Assembly (NCBI RefSeq): GCF_003419895.1
Contig: NZ_QPMM01000012.1
Coordinates: 186,001-250,000 of the forward strand
DNA: 64,000 bases
Direction: 5' to 3'
From: Chitinophaga silvatica
Lineage (GTDB): Bacteria > Bacteroidota > Bacteroidia > Chitinophagales > Chitinophagaceae
A program made the translations under genes and the position numbers. This document shows positions 56,501-62,584 of the stretch, piece by piece. Position 1 is the first letter of the stretch. Every line of letters begins with the position of its first letter. The notes beneath the pieces are model-generated. The model did not search any database. It was given only the letters and a program-made list of their open reading frames with translations, and was not told the origin of the DNA.

Positions 56501-59500
56501 AATTGGTATTAGTACCTGGCTTTGACCGGCCTGCAAAGTTGCCTGTCCGCTTATTGTATGGTAATCTACTCCATTAACAGCAGTACCAGCAATTGTATAG
56601 TCAATTACTACATCTTCTGATGCGGTGGTATTACCTGGTAGTTTTACAACAAACTGTCCGTCCTGTGTTCCTTCAGCACCATCCTGAACTTTCTCTATTA
56701 AGAATACCTGGTTGGCAGTAACCACTCCACCAAATACATCAAAATTCTGAACATTTTCAAAATCAACGTAATTAACACCATTCAGGATACCAGAAGCAAC
56801 TGGTGTTAATACTTCTATATTATTAAGGTCTGCATTTGTGATATCAGCAATTGTAGCAGCTATTCCGGTATTATGACGGAACCATTTCCATTTCTGGTTA
56901 GCGGTAACATTACGGGTTCCTGATAAGTAAGTACCAGTAGCTGTTTTTTCTGCATCACTATAGAGTAAACGCAATTTAACCCCTCCATTAACGGTGAGAG
57001 GAGCGCCGGTATATTTAATATGCAACAGGCGCTGCATAATCTGAATACCATAATCGGTATTGCTATTAGCACCGAGACTGGCCATGCTTTGGCTTACATC
57101 GGAGATAGAGCCACTGAAATCAGTTACATTAACAGTGTTACCATTTAGGTTAATAGCTGCAAGATATTTAGTTGCGTCTGTAGGATCTTTGAAATAAATC
57201 CATTCACCATCTCTACATAGAGAAGTTACAGTAGCGGTTTGGCCGGCAGTAACCAGTGAAGCAACTTTAACCGGTTGTTTTGTAGCTAAAGTAAAAATTG
57301 CTCCTTCAGGGATGTTGCTGATATTTTTGAAAGACACCTTTTTAGTAGTAGCATCGTAAGCGAAAGGTTTTACTTCCGTAATATTTCCGGTAGTAAAATC
57401 TCCATCGCCGTCGTTATCTATTAATAAGGAATAATCGCTGGTATCTATACCTGATTGGGTTACGCCCGTTAAATCGAAAGCGAAAGCCAATTGATTGGAA
57501 GCCGGATCGAAGTTGTTGTATGAAACTCTCCATTGCTGAGAAAGGCGTTCACTCAAACACAGTCCATTAGGCAGGTTATTCGTGATGGTGGTCATATCAT
57601 TGCTCCTACTAGCCCAGAACATATAGCTCTTATTCTTGTCGAACGTCGCACTATTAGCTATGTTATTAGCTGCAATATTTTCCAGTCCTATTGCCAATAT
57701 ACTACCAGAATGAATACTACGGGATTGTTTCTGGTTTAAGGCCTCCGACTCATCATACCCCAGCGCTGCAACGTTAACTTTATACTGGCCATTTGTGGCA
57801 GCATTCCAGATTACAGCTCCGTCTGTACCAAGGTAGTTGCCCGGAGAAGTCTGATCTAAAGTATAACCATACTTTACACCAAGATAAGATTCTACCTGGC
57901 GCATTTCGGTATCGTTGAGTACAAATGGATATACAATTATATCCCCCAATGTACCATCCCATCTTTCACTACCGGATAGAAAACTTCCGATTCTTGCACC
58001 AGCTGCAGTTCCCGTACTCCAATTCAATTTTTTTACAGCAGTCAGCAATTTTGTTTTGCTGAATATTTTGGCAGAATCTAACCCAGAAGCACCTGCATAA
58101 GTACCAACCAGGATGTCCGGAGTATTTACTTTCCAGAACCCATTGGAAATTACATCATCATTAATACCCACATAATAACCATTTCCATTGGTGGTAATGC
58201 TTGCAAGCCCCTGTCCATTACTATTATTATTAGTTCCCCATGATAAAATATATCTGTTAGCAAGAGTTTTGATTTTTCCAAACCCAAACAGAGTTCTTGG
58301 ATTTTTATCAATAGGTAATTGGTCAATATCCCGAAGCAGGTATTGCGAACCATTAAATAAAACCTGCGGGTTGAAGTTCACATTATCTGTAGCATTGTTG
58401 ACATAAAATGGTTGATTTGCCGCAGTGGTCATTGTAGCCTTAACAGCAGGAGTGATATAATCGCTCCAGGCGCTAATTGGTGCACCATCTGCGTTGGTAC
58501 TGGTACCATAATCCGGGCGCACCCACATTGCAGTTCCACCAACTCCACCTGGGGCTTTAACAGAACCGCCAAAAGTGAAATACTGAACAGCACTGAAGCT
58601 CACATTGGCTGCATAATATTTTACGCCCTGTAATGTGATAGAAGTTAATGATACAAATTGATCGGTACCATCAAAAGTCTCATCATTACTAATAATCAGG
58701 TATGGATCAGCCGTATTCCCAAACGCACCGGCCGGAATTGCCAAGTGCACGCTTTCATTCATGTTGGCAGTTTTCTGAACCTTCCAGACCCTTTCCATGC
58801 GGAAGCCGACCTGGGTTTGGCCAGGTACAGCAAACCTGAAATTGAAGGGAGCATTATTATCGCTCCACATCATATAGGCTTTATCGTTAGGGAAGTTGCC
58901 AATATTATCGATGTTGGTATTTTGAATAGTACTTAATCCGATTACTACTTGCCCACCAGCATTCACACTTCTGGATTGCTTTTGAATTAATCCCTGAACA
59001 TCATCACGTCCTATACCTGCGATATTTGATTTGTAGGCTGTACTGGCGGCTGCATTCCATATAATTGTAGTTCCATCAGCGGCTACATAATTGATAGGAG
59101 CACGTTGATCCTGTGTAACACCGTATTTGATTGAGAGATAAGAATTGACTCTACCCATTTCAGCATCGGTAAGCTGGCGGTCATAGATCAATACTTCAGG
59201 AATGGCTCCATTCCATTGAGAGTTGTCATCGCTACTCCCAACTATTACTCCATTACCAATATTGATATGTTGTTTAGCATCCAGGGTAGTACTCTCTTTA
59301 TAACCATCTACCCAGGAAAAAATATTATCAGCGGCAGTTGCACTGGCATTGGTACTACCTATAGAAAATATCTGAGGTTGTTTATTACTTGCACCTGCGC
59401 TACCATTATTATAAACTATAGCATTACCAGTTGTCCAGACAGCCGGTGAACCATCACCCATAAATGGCCCCCAACCATTATCAGTAGCATTTTGCTTTAT

Positions 59501-61366
59501 TAAATATAAAACCGGATGATTTCCTCCAGCTCCGGTTGCTAGTAACCCGGCTGCTACTGCCCCTCCTGGAACATTACTTGGTCTTTTATCTACTCCTACT
59601 CCAATAAATTGAAATCCAGAGGTATTTGGAAATAATCTTGCACGGTTTCTTAATATGGTATCAGGAGTTTCTGTTCCTTTATAGGCAATAGTGGGATTGA
59701 AATTGACTAATTGATCTGCCGTCTTACTATAAAATGTTGGCTGATTTGCTACACTGGGGGTACTAACATCATAAGGATTTGCAGAACTATTCTTCCAAAT
59801 TGGAACTTTAACTCCATCACCTGAAAGTATTCCATCATTTGCCTTCATCCATAACTTCAGGTTGGTAGCTACTCCTCCAGGAGCTACAACCTGAGTAGCA
59901 AATGTGAAGTAGGCACCATTAGGTAAATCACTACTATTAATAGTGATAGTATTTCCTTCAAATGGAATAACCCTTGTAATATTGGCGGCAGCAAATGCAG
60001 GATCGGAGTTACTGATCAATAAGCAATTCGAAGTTCCTCCGATGATAGTCTTTAAAGTAATAGTCTGATCAGCCCAATTTGTTTTCTGCGCCTGCCAAAC
60101 ACGCGCTATTCTTTTTGTTGCAGCGTTGGTTAATGGGCTTGTTGCTGCAATATTATAATTGGTGGCATCCAGGTTATTATCTGCAAATACAAAGAAAGAC
60201 CTATCATTAGTAATGCTATAGGAATTGGCTGCATTACTGGTAGCTACCTGATTACCCAATGCGAGTGTAACTAATCCATTGTCGACACTTAATGATTGCT
60301 TTTGCTCAAGAGCAGACAAATCATCACGACCTATGCCAGTAACTCTGTTACTATAAGTAGCATTGTAAGTCCAGAATTTGGAGCCATCACTAGCCAGATA
60401 ATCGCTTGCGTTTAGAGTAACACCATACTTCAACGCCAGATATGATTCGATTTTTTGCTGATCTGTGGAAGTTAATGTAGAAATGTCTTTATACAGGATG
60501 AGCTCTGGAACATTCCCTTTTAAATAAGAAGTGGAACCTGGAACACAACCTATATTAAAAGCATTGCTACCAGTATTTTTGGTATAAGAGTAAGGTCCGG
60601 CGTTATTATTTATAAGAACGTTCCTATCGCGACCGACAGCAATATTCGCAGTTGTTTTTTTGAATGACCAGATATGATTTCTATTCGCAGTTCCTCCCCA
60701 GGCGGCAAATGCACGTAGCGTAAAAGGCGCATCAAAATATACATTACCGTTAGACCATGGAAGATGCACCAATATTTTATTACTGGCATCCTGTGTTTCC
60801 TGACTAAAGAGTGAATTATCTCCAGTACCACTTGATACAGCAGCCGTAAATACAGCCATGCTTTCTAACTGCATGTTTCCAAACACCGATGTAGCAGCAT
60901 CCACCACATTTCCCTTTCCAAAAAAGGTTGAGCCATTAAATACTGCAGTAGGATTAAAATTCGCTCCGGCAGCATTAACTGTTGGCCTTGAAGCCACCAC
61001 AGGCTGCGGAATATTAATCCCGGAGCCGCTAAAGTCATTCCATTGTGCGGCTGTTAGCCCCTGATCTCCACGATACCAGGCAGCAAGGCCGGTGGTAACG
61101 CCTCCTGGCCCTCGGGTTACAGCTTTAACCGCAAACGGCTTAATAAAATCTCGGTTGGCAATTTTGAAAGAGGAATCTCTACCTGCAGCTGCCTGAACGG
61201 TAGTATAACCGAAAGAAGACAATAACATGATTGTCCACAATCCGATATACCTGGTTTTCATTCCAAGATCAGCGATGGTAGAAAAAGCAGCGTGACGTCT
61301 ACGCTTCATTAGGGTAATCACTGGCATAATAGTTAGTTTTGGGCAAAAATGCACTGATCCACCCAT
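44519..61366 (-). CDS. Giant SprB-like surface adhesin with 31 Calx-beta repeats and T9SS sorting domain
   Basis: 5615 residues, over 500 kDa. The likely signal peptide starts at MKTRYIGLWTIMLLSS (start 61261), with earlier in-frame Mets at 61366, 61327 and 61309. Three tandem modules follow (about 93-495, 495-939, 939-1365), each a lectin-like domain opening with GGV and ending in a IESYLALKYGVT / GIGRDD..L.QKQSRSV block (DUF8202-like). After a region of about 185 residues come 31 Calx-beta repeats (about 1550-5264), two DUF11-like domains (5264-5525) and a C-terminal type B sorting domain (FPNVFTPNGDGKNERF, IYNRWGSMVYQS, WDG, GTYYYIL). The repeats bear acidic Ca2+-binding patterns (DDDN, GxDY, EGDETV). 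It should be exported by the T9SS and stretch out from the cell surface as an adhesin, with its sprF-like gene downstream. Substrate unknown. Confidence 0.92.
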   Translation of the reverse strand: MGGSVHFCPKLTIMPVITLMKRRRHAAFSTIADLGMKTRYIGLWTIMLLSSFGYTTVQAAAGRDSSFKIANRDFIKPFAVKAVTRGPGGVTTGLAAWYRGDQGLTAAQWNDFSGSGINIPQPVVASRPTVNAAGANFNPTAVFNGSTFFGKGNVVDAATSVFGNMQLESMAVFTAAVSSGTGDNSLFSQETQDASNKILVHLPWSNGNVYFDAPFTLRAFAAWGGTANRNHIWSFKKTTANIAVGRDRNVLINNNAGPYSYTKNTGSNAFNIGCVPGSTSYLKGNVPELILYKDISTLTSTDQQKIESYLALKYGVTLNASDYLASDGSKFWTYNATYSNRVTGIGRDDLSALEQKQSLSVDNGLVTLALGNQVATSNAANSYSITNDRSFFVFADNNLDATNYNIAATSPLTNAATKRIARVWQAQKTNWADQTITLKTIIGGTSNCLLISNSDPAFAAANITRVIPFEGNTITINSSDLPNGAYFTFATQVVAPGGVATNLKLWMKANDGILSGDGVKVPIWKNSSANPYDVSTPSVANQPTFYSKTADQLVNFNPTIAYKGTETPDTILRNRARLFPNTSGFQFIGVGVDKRPSNVPGGAVAAGLLATGAGGNHPVLYLIKQNATDNGWGPFMGDGSPAVWTTGNAIVYNNGSAGASNKQPQIFSIGSTNASATAADNIFSWVDGYKESTTLDAKQHINIGNGVIVGSSDDNSQWNGAIPEVLIYDRQLTDAEMGRVNSYLSIKYGVTQDQRAPINYVAADGTTIIWNAAASTAYKSNIAGIGRDDVQGLIQKQSRSVNAGGQVVIGLSTIQNTNIDNIGNFPNDKAYMMWSDNNAPFNFRFAVPGQTQVGFRMERVWKVQKTANMNESVHLAIPAGAFGNTADPYLIISNDETFDGTDQFVSLTSITLQGVKYYAANVSFSAVQYFTFGGSVKAPGGVGGTAMWVRPDYGTSTNADGAPISAWSDYITPAVKATMTTAANQPFYVNNATDNVNFNPQVLFNGSQYLLRDIDQLPIDKNPRTLFGFGKIKTLANRYILSWGTNNNSNGQGLASITTNGNGYYVGINDDVISNGFWKVNTPDILVGTYAGASGLDSAKIFSKTKLLTAVKKLNWSTGTAAGARIGSFLSGSERWDGTLGDIIVYPFVLNDTEMRQVESYLGVKYGYTLDQTSPGNYLGTDGAVIWNAATNGQYKVNVAALGYDESEALNQKQSRSIHSGSILAIGLENIAANNIANSATFDKNKSYMFWASRSNDMTTITNNLPNGLCLSERLSQQWRVSYNNFDPASNQLAFAFDLTGVTQSGIDTSDYSLLIDNDGDGDFTTGNITEVKPFAYDATTKKVSFKNISNIPEGAIFTLATKQPVKVASLVTAGQTATVTSLCRDGEWIYFKDPTDATKYLAAINLNGNTVNVTDFSGSISDVSQSMASLGANSNTDYGIQIMQRLLHIKYTGAPLTVNGGVKLRLLYSDAEKTATGTYLSGTRNVTANQKWKWFRHNTGIAATIADITNADLNNIEVLTPVASGILNGVNYVDFENVQNFDVFGGVVTANQVFLIEKVQDGAEGTQDGQFVVKLPGNTTASEDVVIDYTIAGTAVNGVDYHTISGQATLQAGQSQVLIPIEVVDDEIIEPTETVILHLTAATGATSGNFYNLSSTQQESTLNITDNDLSKAILSISKVTDPAEPSTDGAFKISLPANVTSSQDITITYSIAGTATNGDDYTTLTGTVVLPHDVNEVIVPVLVKDDQLIEGPEDIILTLTAGTSSSFTFNLAAAKSTTLTIADDDNTAATKVISVTKVADAAEPSTNGSFKVSLPGNYASAYPVTVNYTITGTATPTDDYQAITGAIVIPAGQTSINVDVLVKDDKIIEGDETVIFTVNGGTAPVLGSFTADNTNKTATVTIADDDNTTTNKVLSISKDKDAKEPNVNGRFKINLPAGITVSEPVTVNYTIVGTATNGTDYDQLNGSIVIPAGVGSVDLDVNVLDDKIIEGDETVIATLVNGTSAKFSFTSDPANKTATVTIADDDNLPANQVIHITKTADAAEPSTNGAFEIGLPGNYKAATPITINYAVTGTAINGTDYKTLTGTVILPAGSTVVSLPVEVLDDKIIEGDETVIVTLTGTNAGALGTFTLDAAKAATVTIKDDDNTAAKMIFTAIKMNNGSEPNSAGKFGISLKDNTYTIAEPVTISYTISGTATNGVDYKTLTGTIELPAGADKVILPVEVLDDKIIEGPETVIITLTNAISNNFTFTVTTTPVSLTINDDDNIATNKVISAVKINDGAEPNVNGTFRLQLPTDVTATEPIIVQYTISGSATNEVDYEKLTGTATIPANSNGIDIDVKVLDDDIIEGDETVIITPTGGTTTTFGAFTADPTPATVVIKDDDNVDSNKVLSIKKTADAAEPGTNGEFEISLPANVTLTQPVTVSYTVGGTATNGTDYQTLTGTVTIPTGANKVPLPLNVIDDKIIEGNETVIVNITGGTATTYGVFQASTTNGSATATIADDDNTSTNTQLTINKIADAAEPSTNGSFEINLPTGITSAEDITINYTVTGTATPDKDYTALTGKAVIKAGDPGVTVIVNVIDDEIIEPTETVIATLNGGTSAHFTFTGTAATTVNIADDDNIAANKVLSIDKTADAAEPSTNGSFTISLPTGITVAEDVLINYVVTGTATADDDYMNLTGTVILQAGQKTVKLPVDVKDDFIIEGDETVIVTLSNGTTANLGNFTTSATKKTATVIIADNDNTAANKVLHITKTADAAEPSTNGNFKISLPADITAAEAITVNYTIGGTATNGDDYELLSGSVVIPANKNSVNIPLLVKDDQIVEGTETVVLTLTGGASANFTFAVDPVENTATANILDDDNVAGNSMLSIEKTTDAAEPITNGLFTVSLPIGITYTKDITVNYTVSGTATSGADYTALSGSALIKAGASSTTITVPVLDDKIIEGIETVIVTLTGGTAAGFSPFIPNPAKAIATVNIADDDDIAINKTISIVKTTDAAEPSTNGAFTISLPKDVTVVEDVTVTFTVTGTAINGTDYQTLSGTVKIPAGSNSVPVNVTVKDDKILELTETVIATLNSGSTASFGAFTVNAAQDNATVNITDDDNVAANRIIGVLKMNNGSEPAINGLFSLYTKNGHYVSEPVTITYTIGGTATNGEDYKLLTGTIVMLAGDNQVRLPIEVLDDQIIEGTETVTITAVNGVSPNFNFTSTNTAASLNILDDDNTAVNRVLSIVKIADAAEPSTNGSFKISLPAGYTSSLPIKVTYTIDGSSTATPDEDYTAITGDIILQANSNSVIVPVNVIDDQIIEPIEKVVMNITGGTSTLAAYTSAPTASVATVYIADDDFTANSDVVLVTKVSDAIEGGVHGQFKISLPPNVTASEAITIQYDMGGIAQNTLDYATLSGIAIIRPGDNFVLVDIDAMDDGIVEGPEDAIMSLIAASSDTYTFNIAPGKGSASVTIVDANAASSTPITVTKTKDAAEPSTNGNFKVSLTGGTASFPITVGYTLSGVAESGVDYTIPGTVIIPTGASSVDVPVTVLDDKIIEGTEYLVFTVISGSGVNGANAFIFPADVVNSASMNITDDDNISANMELSTFKAADAAEPSTNGSFKISLPAGYTASTDINVTYNITGTATITEDYNIAGTATIPHGREFVILPVKVLDDKIIEGDETVIQTLTGGTDGNPSHIYGVSAGNATAKVTIADDDNTDANRHLTITKDADAAEPSTDGRFKISLPENVTSAEKITVTYTVNGTAENGIDYQTLTGTIDIPANKNSVYLDVPVINDDIIEGDELVQVTLTGGTSASWTFGGTNTASLTIADDDDDDPSNLVLRIDQTTNGAEPNTNGSFRISLPGNYSSAKDIILQYTLSGTATRNEDYTVSVITLPALAKYVDIPVNVIDDKIIEPTETVIMQLLGGKDDNFIYTADASANTGTVNITDDDNTISNKKLSVSKIADAAEPNVNGAFRISLPAGITASEDITVSYNITGTATINTDYSISNTAVIKAGKEYTDVSVVVIDDKIIEGDETVIMSLAGGTNSAVGIFAVDAANFTATLTIADDDNNSTNQVILVTRTANASEPSTHGAFNVSLPEDVYSSRDITVNYTITGTATNGVDYQLLNGTVTIPHGQNAVPVPVTVINDDIIELPETVVLTINNGADGKFNYAADAVLHTATVTIADDDDITTNKVISIEKTKDAAEPNQDGEFTISLPGNVTSVDDITINYTITGTAVNGEDYTISASATILAGKNKVVVPVHVLDDKIIEDDETVVLTLNNASAIHFTGFTINPAKNTATVTIADDDANDSNNKLLSIKKIKDAAEPADNGTFRISLPAGITASEDITVQYTVAGTAENGIDYQELTGSIIIPAGRTDVDLPVEVLDDNIIEENETVIVTLTGGSTSKFTFAPSPTASNATVVIVDDENTVANRIISVTKGSDAGEPDVNGSFIFSLPSGLIASSPITINYSIGGTATPGADYQTLSGSVVIPAGQPRIVVPVTVIDDQILEETETVSASITAASGTGIGNFAASSTNGSAVVLITDDDNIAANRVLSVVKTTDAAEPGTNGSFTISLPAGKTLTDDVVINYKLSGTADKGDDYTISATATIKAGQSGVVVPVVVLDDQIIEGDETVILTLTGGKSNNFGNFTADLTNGAATVTISDDDNTATNKKLSIIKKADAAEPSTNGSFEVALPTGITVSEDVTVNYTITGTAINGTDYTIASTAVIKAGQEKVLIPVTVLDDKIIEGDETVILTLTGGTSAKFTFTPDPAATSATLIITDDENTAINKVISVTKGSDAAEPNTNGSFIFSLPVGITASEAITVNYNVTGTAIAGTDYQTLSGTVTIQPGQPNATVTVTVIDDQIIEETETVIATITSASGTVLGNFAASATNGNAVVEIADDDNVAANKVLTVVKPADAAEPGTNGSFTISLPTGISLTDDVVVNYTLSGTATNGDDYTISASATIQAGSPSVVIPVIVLDDKIIEGDETVTLTLTGGTSVKFGNFTADPINKVATVTIADDDNTATNMMLGVSKVADAAEPSTNGSFMVSLPAGISAAEDITVNYTITGTAINGTDYTISSSATIKAKDENVIIPVTVLDDQIIEGDETVILTLTGGTTSSIGNFTVNNTKASATVTIADDDNSAANLVLNITASKPNAAEPSTNGEFTISLPANITSAVPITVQYTVTGTAQSGIDYKALTGTATILANTNSVIIPVEIIDNMIQDGTRTVIATVTSGIGGRWNFVPGINKTATVSIADNDIESFDTWKTVALPAGNNTGVVHPNEQLTYTIFVRNTGNVPLTQISISDPVPANTIYVSGGTLNGNVVDFTINNLMPGATTNVNLIVKTPASLAGVTSITNTAQVTDGKQTKSTGGCDPSAPGCNGQTGTVIGASNISGDLTITKSVIQPPTGIYRMGQDITYSIKVKSVGTATFTNVVVEDILPPNLEVPKATTVTAGQVTKEASTGKIIWTIASLAAGEEQELKITCRIIEGGDIVNTATVIANEPEIDNTNNTAVVTTKVEGADLTFPNVFTPNGDGKNERFIIGGLEKYPGSSIYIYNRWGSMVYQSKDYRNNWDGSQLNEGTYYYILEVRKPQGVTHYKGWIQLLR
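45575..56715 (-). repeat. 31-unit Calx-beta coding repeat array
   Basis: About 11.1 kb made of 31 units of about 360 bp (about 120 codons). The units share ...DAAEPSTNGSFxISLP..., GTATNGxDY, IIEGDETV and a closing DDDN. Identity varies: units 24-30 show a three-unit period (see findings), and units 6 and 14 belong to a divergent NNGSEP lineage. Counts were made by reading the translated repeats, so the boundaries are approximate. Confidence 0.85.
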
Positions 61367-61709
61367 GACAAATGGTGGATCTGTAGCATACCAACCCAGA
61401 TACGGGATATGGTCTCTCTAAAAAAGTTGTGTCCTAAGAATAGTTAAAAGGGTCGAAAACTACATTACAATAGCCGGTAGTACTTTACAGTGGTCGATTT
61501 TGTATTTTTAGTAGCATAGGCGTGCACAGAGTTTTCATAGTTATTTAAATCAATCACACTCAATCAGAAAAACATCGAATAAATTCTCAACACAAACTAA
61601 CATTATGCGCACGACATAGATTATAGTACTACTTCGAACTTTTTGTAATAATTATACTACAGCTAATTTTATTACCTTTAAATAACTAGTACCCTTACCC
61701 TGAATTTTT
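61367..61709. other. Divergent leader between the giant gene and the LuxR gene
   Basis: About 340 bases that should hold both promoters. A TACCTTTA box (61673-61680) suits the LuxR gene. For the giant gene, only a weak TAGTTTTC-like box near 61455 on the minus strand was seen. No repeat or RNA gene. Confidence 0.5.
61673..61680 (+). promoter_or_regulatory. Possible -7 box of the LuxR-type gene
   Basis: TACCTTTA, one base from TAnnTTTG, 29 bases before the ATG at 61710. Confidence 0.4.
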
Positions 61710-62489
61710 ATGAAGATCAACCAAACGTTTGAGAAGCACTTAAGGGATGTTTATTATCTAAGAGAAGAAATAGAAAAGCAGGATGTTCACCAATTACTTG
61801 ACAAATTTGCTCAGTTGGGAAATGTTATGCCATCCACTGCTCCAATCTACTTCCTGATCGATTATACTAAATCGAAGTATTTGGTAATGACTAATTCTAC
61901 CATGGAGGTTACCAATCGCGATCCCAGAGAGTTTTTAGAAGGGGGCATTCCAATGCTGAAAAGTATCTATCACCAGGATGATTTCAAAATTTATAATGAA
62001 AAAGTCTTCCCGGAAAACCTTCGTTTCCTTGAATCACAGCCTCAATCAACCCACCAGGACTTTATTTTCACCTATAATTTCAGAATTCAACATAAAAACA
62101 AAAGCATGGTTCCTATCCTTCAACGAAGCTCTTATCTTACTTCTGAAGAAACAGGAAAACCATTATATAGTCTCGGAATGGTAATAGATATATCGTTCCT
62201 CAAAAAAGACAGATCTATCTATCATTCTATTGAAAGAAGCAGTTTAGCAACTAAGGAATTACTGGAAGAACATTATTATTACCCCTACTTCGAAGATAGC
62301 CTGCTATCGGCACAGGAAAGCCGGATATTGGCTTATATGGCGGAAGGAATGAGTAGTAAGCAAATTGCCTGGAAACTGAAAATCGCTGAAAATACAGTTG
62401 CTAATCACAGAAAGAATATGCTAAAGAAGACCAACACCAAGAATGTAGCCGAACTTATAGCAATGGCTTGCCGTAACGGCTTTATCTGA
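61710..62489 (+). CDS. LuxR-type transcriptional regulator with PAS-like sensor
   Basis: 259 residues. The N-terminal 175 residues resemble a PAS fold (YFLIDYTKSKYLVMTNSTME and a late KPLYSLGMVIDISFLKK strand pair), and the C-terminus is a LuxR/GerE helix-turn-helix (about 197-259: LSAQESRILAYMAEGMSSKQ, IAENTVANHRKNMLKKT). There is no receiver domain, so the signal is probably sensed directly by the PAS region. It is divergent from the giant adhesin gene and is a natural candidate to control it (inference from position only). Confidence 0.82.
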   Translation: MKINQTFEKHLRDVYYLREEIEKQDVHQLLDKFAQLGNVMPSTAPIYFLIDYTKSKYLVMTNSTMEVTNRDPREFLEGGIPMLKSIYHQDDFKIYNEKVFPENLRFLESQPQSTHQDFIFTYNFRIQHKNKSMVPILQRSSYLTSEETGKPLYSLGMVIDISFLKKDRSIYHSIERSSLATKELLEEHYYYPYFEDSLLSAQESRILAYMAEGMSSKQIAWKLKIAENTVANHRKNMLKKTNTKNVAELIAMACRNGFI

Positions 62490-62532
62490 AAATAAGTGCT
62501 TGGTCTCTATTTTGTTTCCAATTATGATAAAA

Positions 62533-62565
62533 GCAAAGGGCATCTCAAAATGAGATGCCCTTTGC
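62533..62565. terminator. Two-way terminator
   Basis: A perfect 15-base stem GCAAAGGGCATCTCA / TGAGATGCCCTTTGC with a 3-base loop lies between the LuxR gene and the converging protease gene; TTTT follows on the minus strand. Confidence 0.85.
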
Positions 62566-62584
62566 ATAAACAAATTATTTAAAT

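Noticed and set aside
44700..61064. Dozens of plus-strand open frames of 60-120 codons opposite the giant gene, many starting MNEPF or MKLPFV.
   Set aside because: They recur because each Calx-beta unit has the same antisense sequence (the reverse of the AEPSTNGSF segment). They have no promoters, and the minus frame is open for 5615 codons with clear domains.
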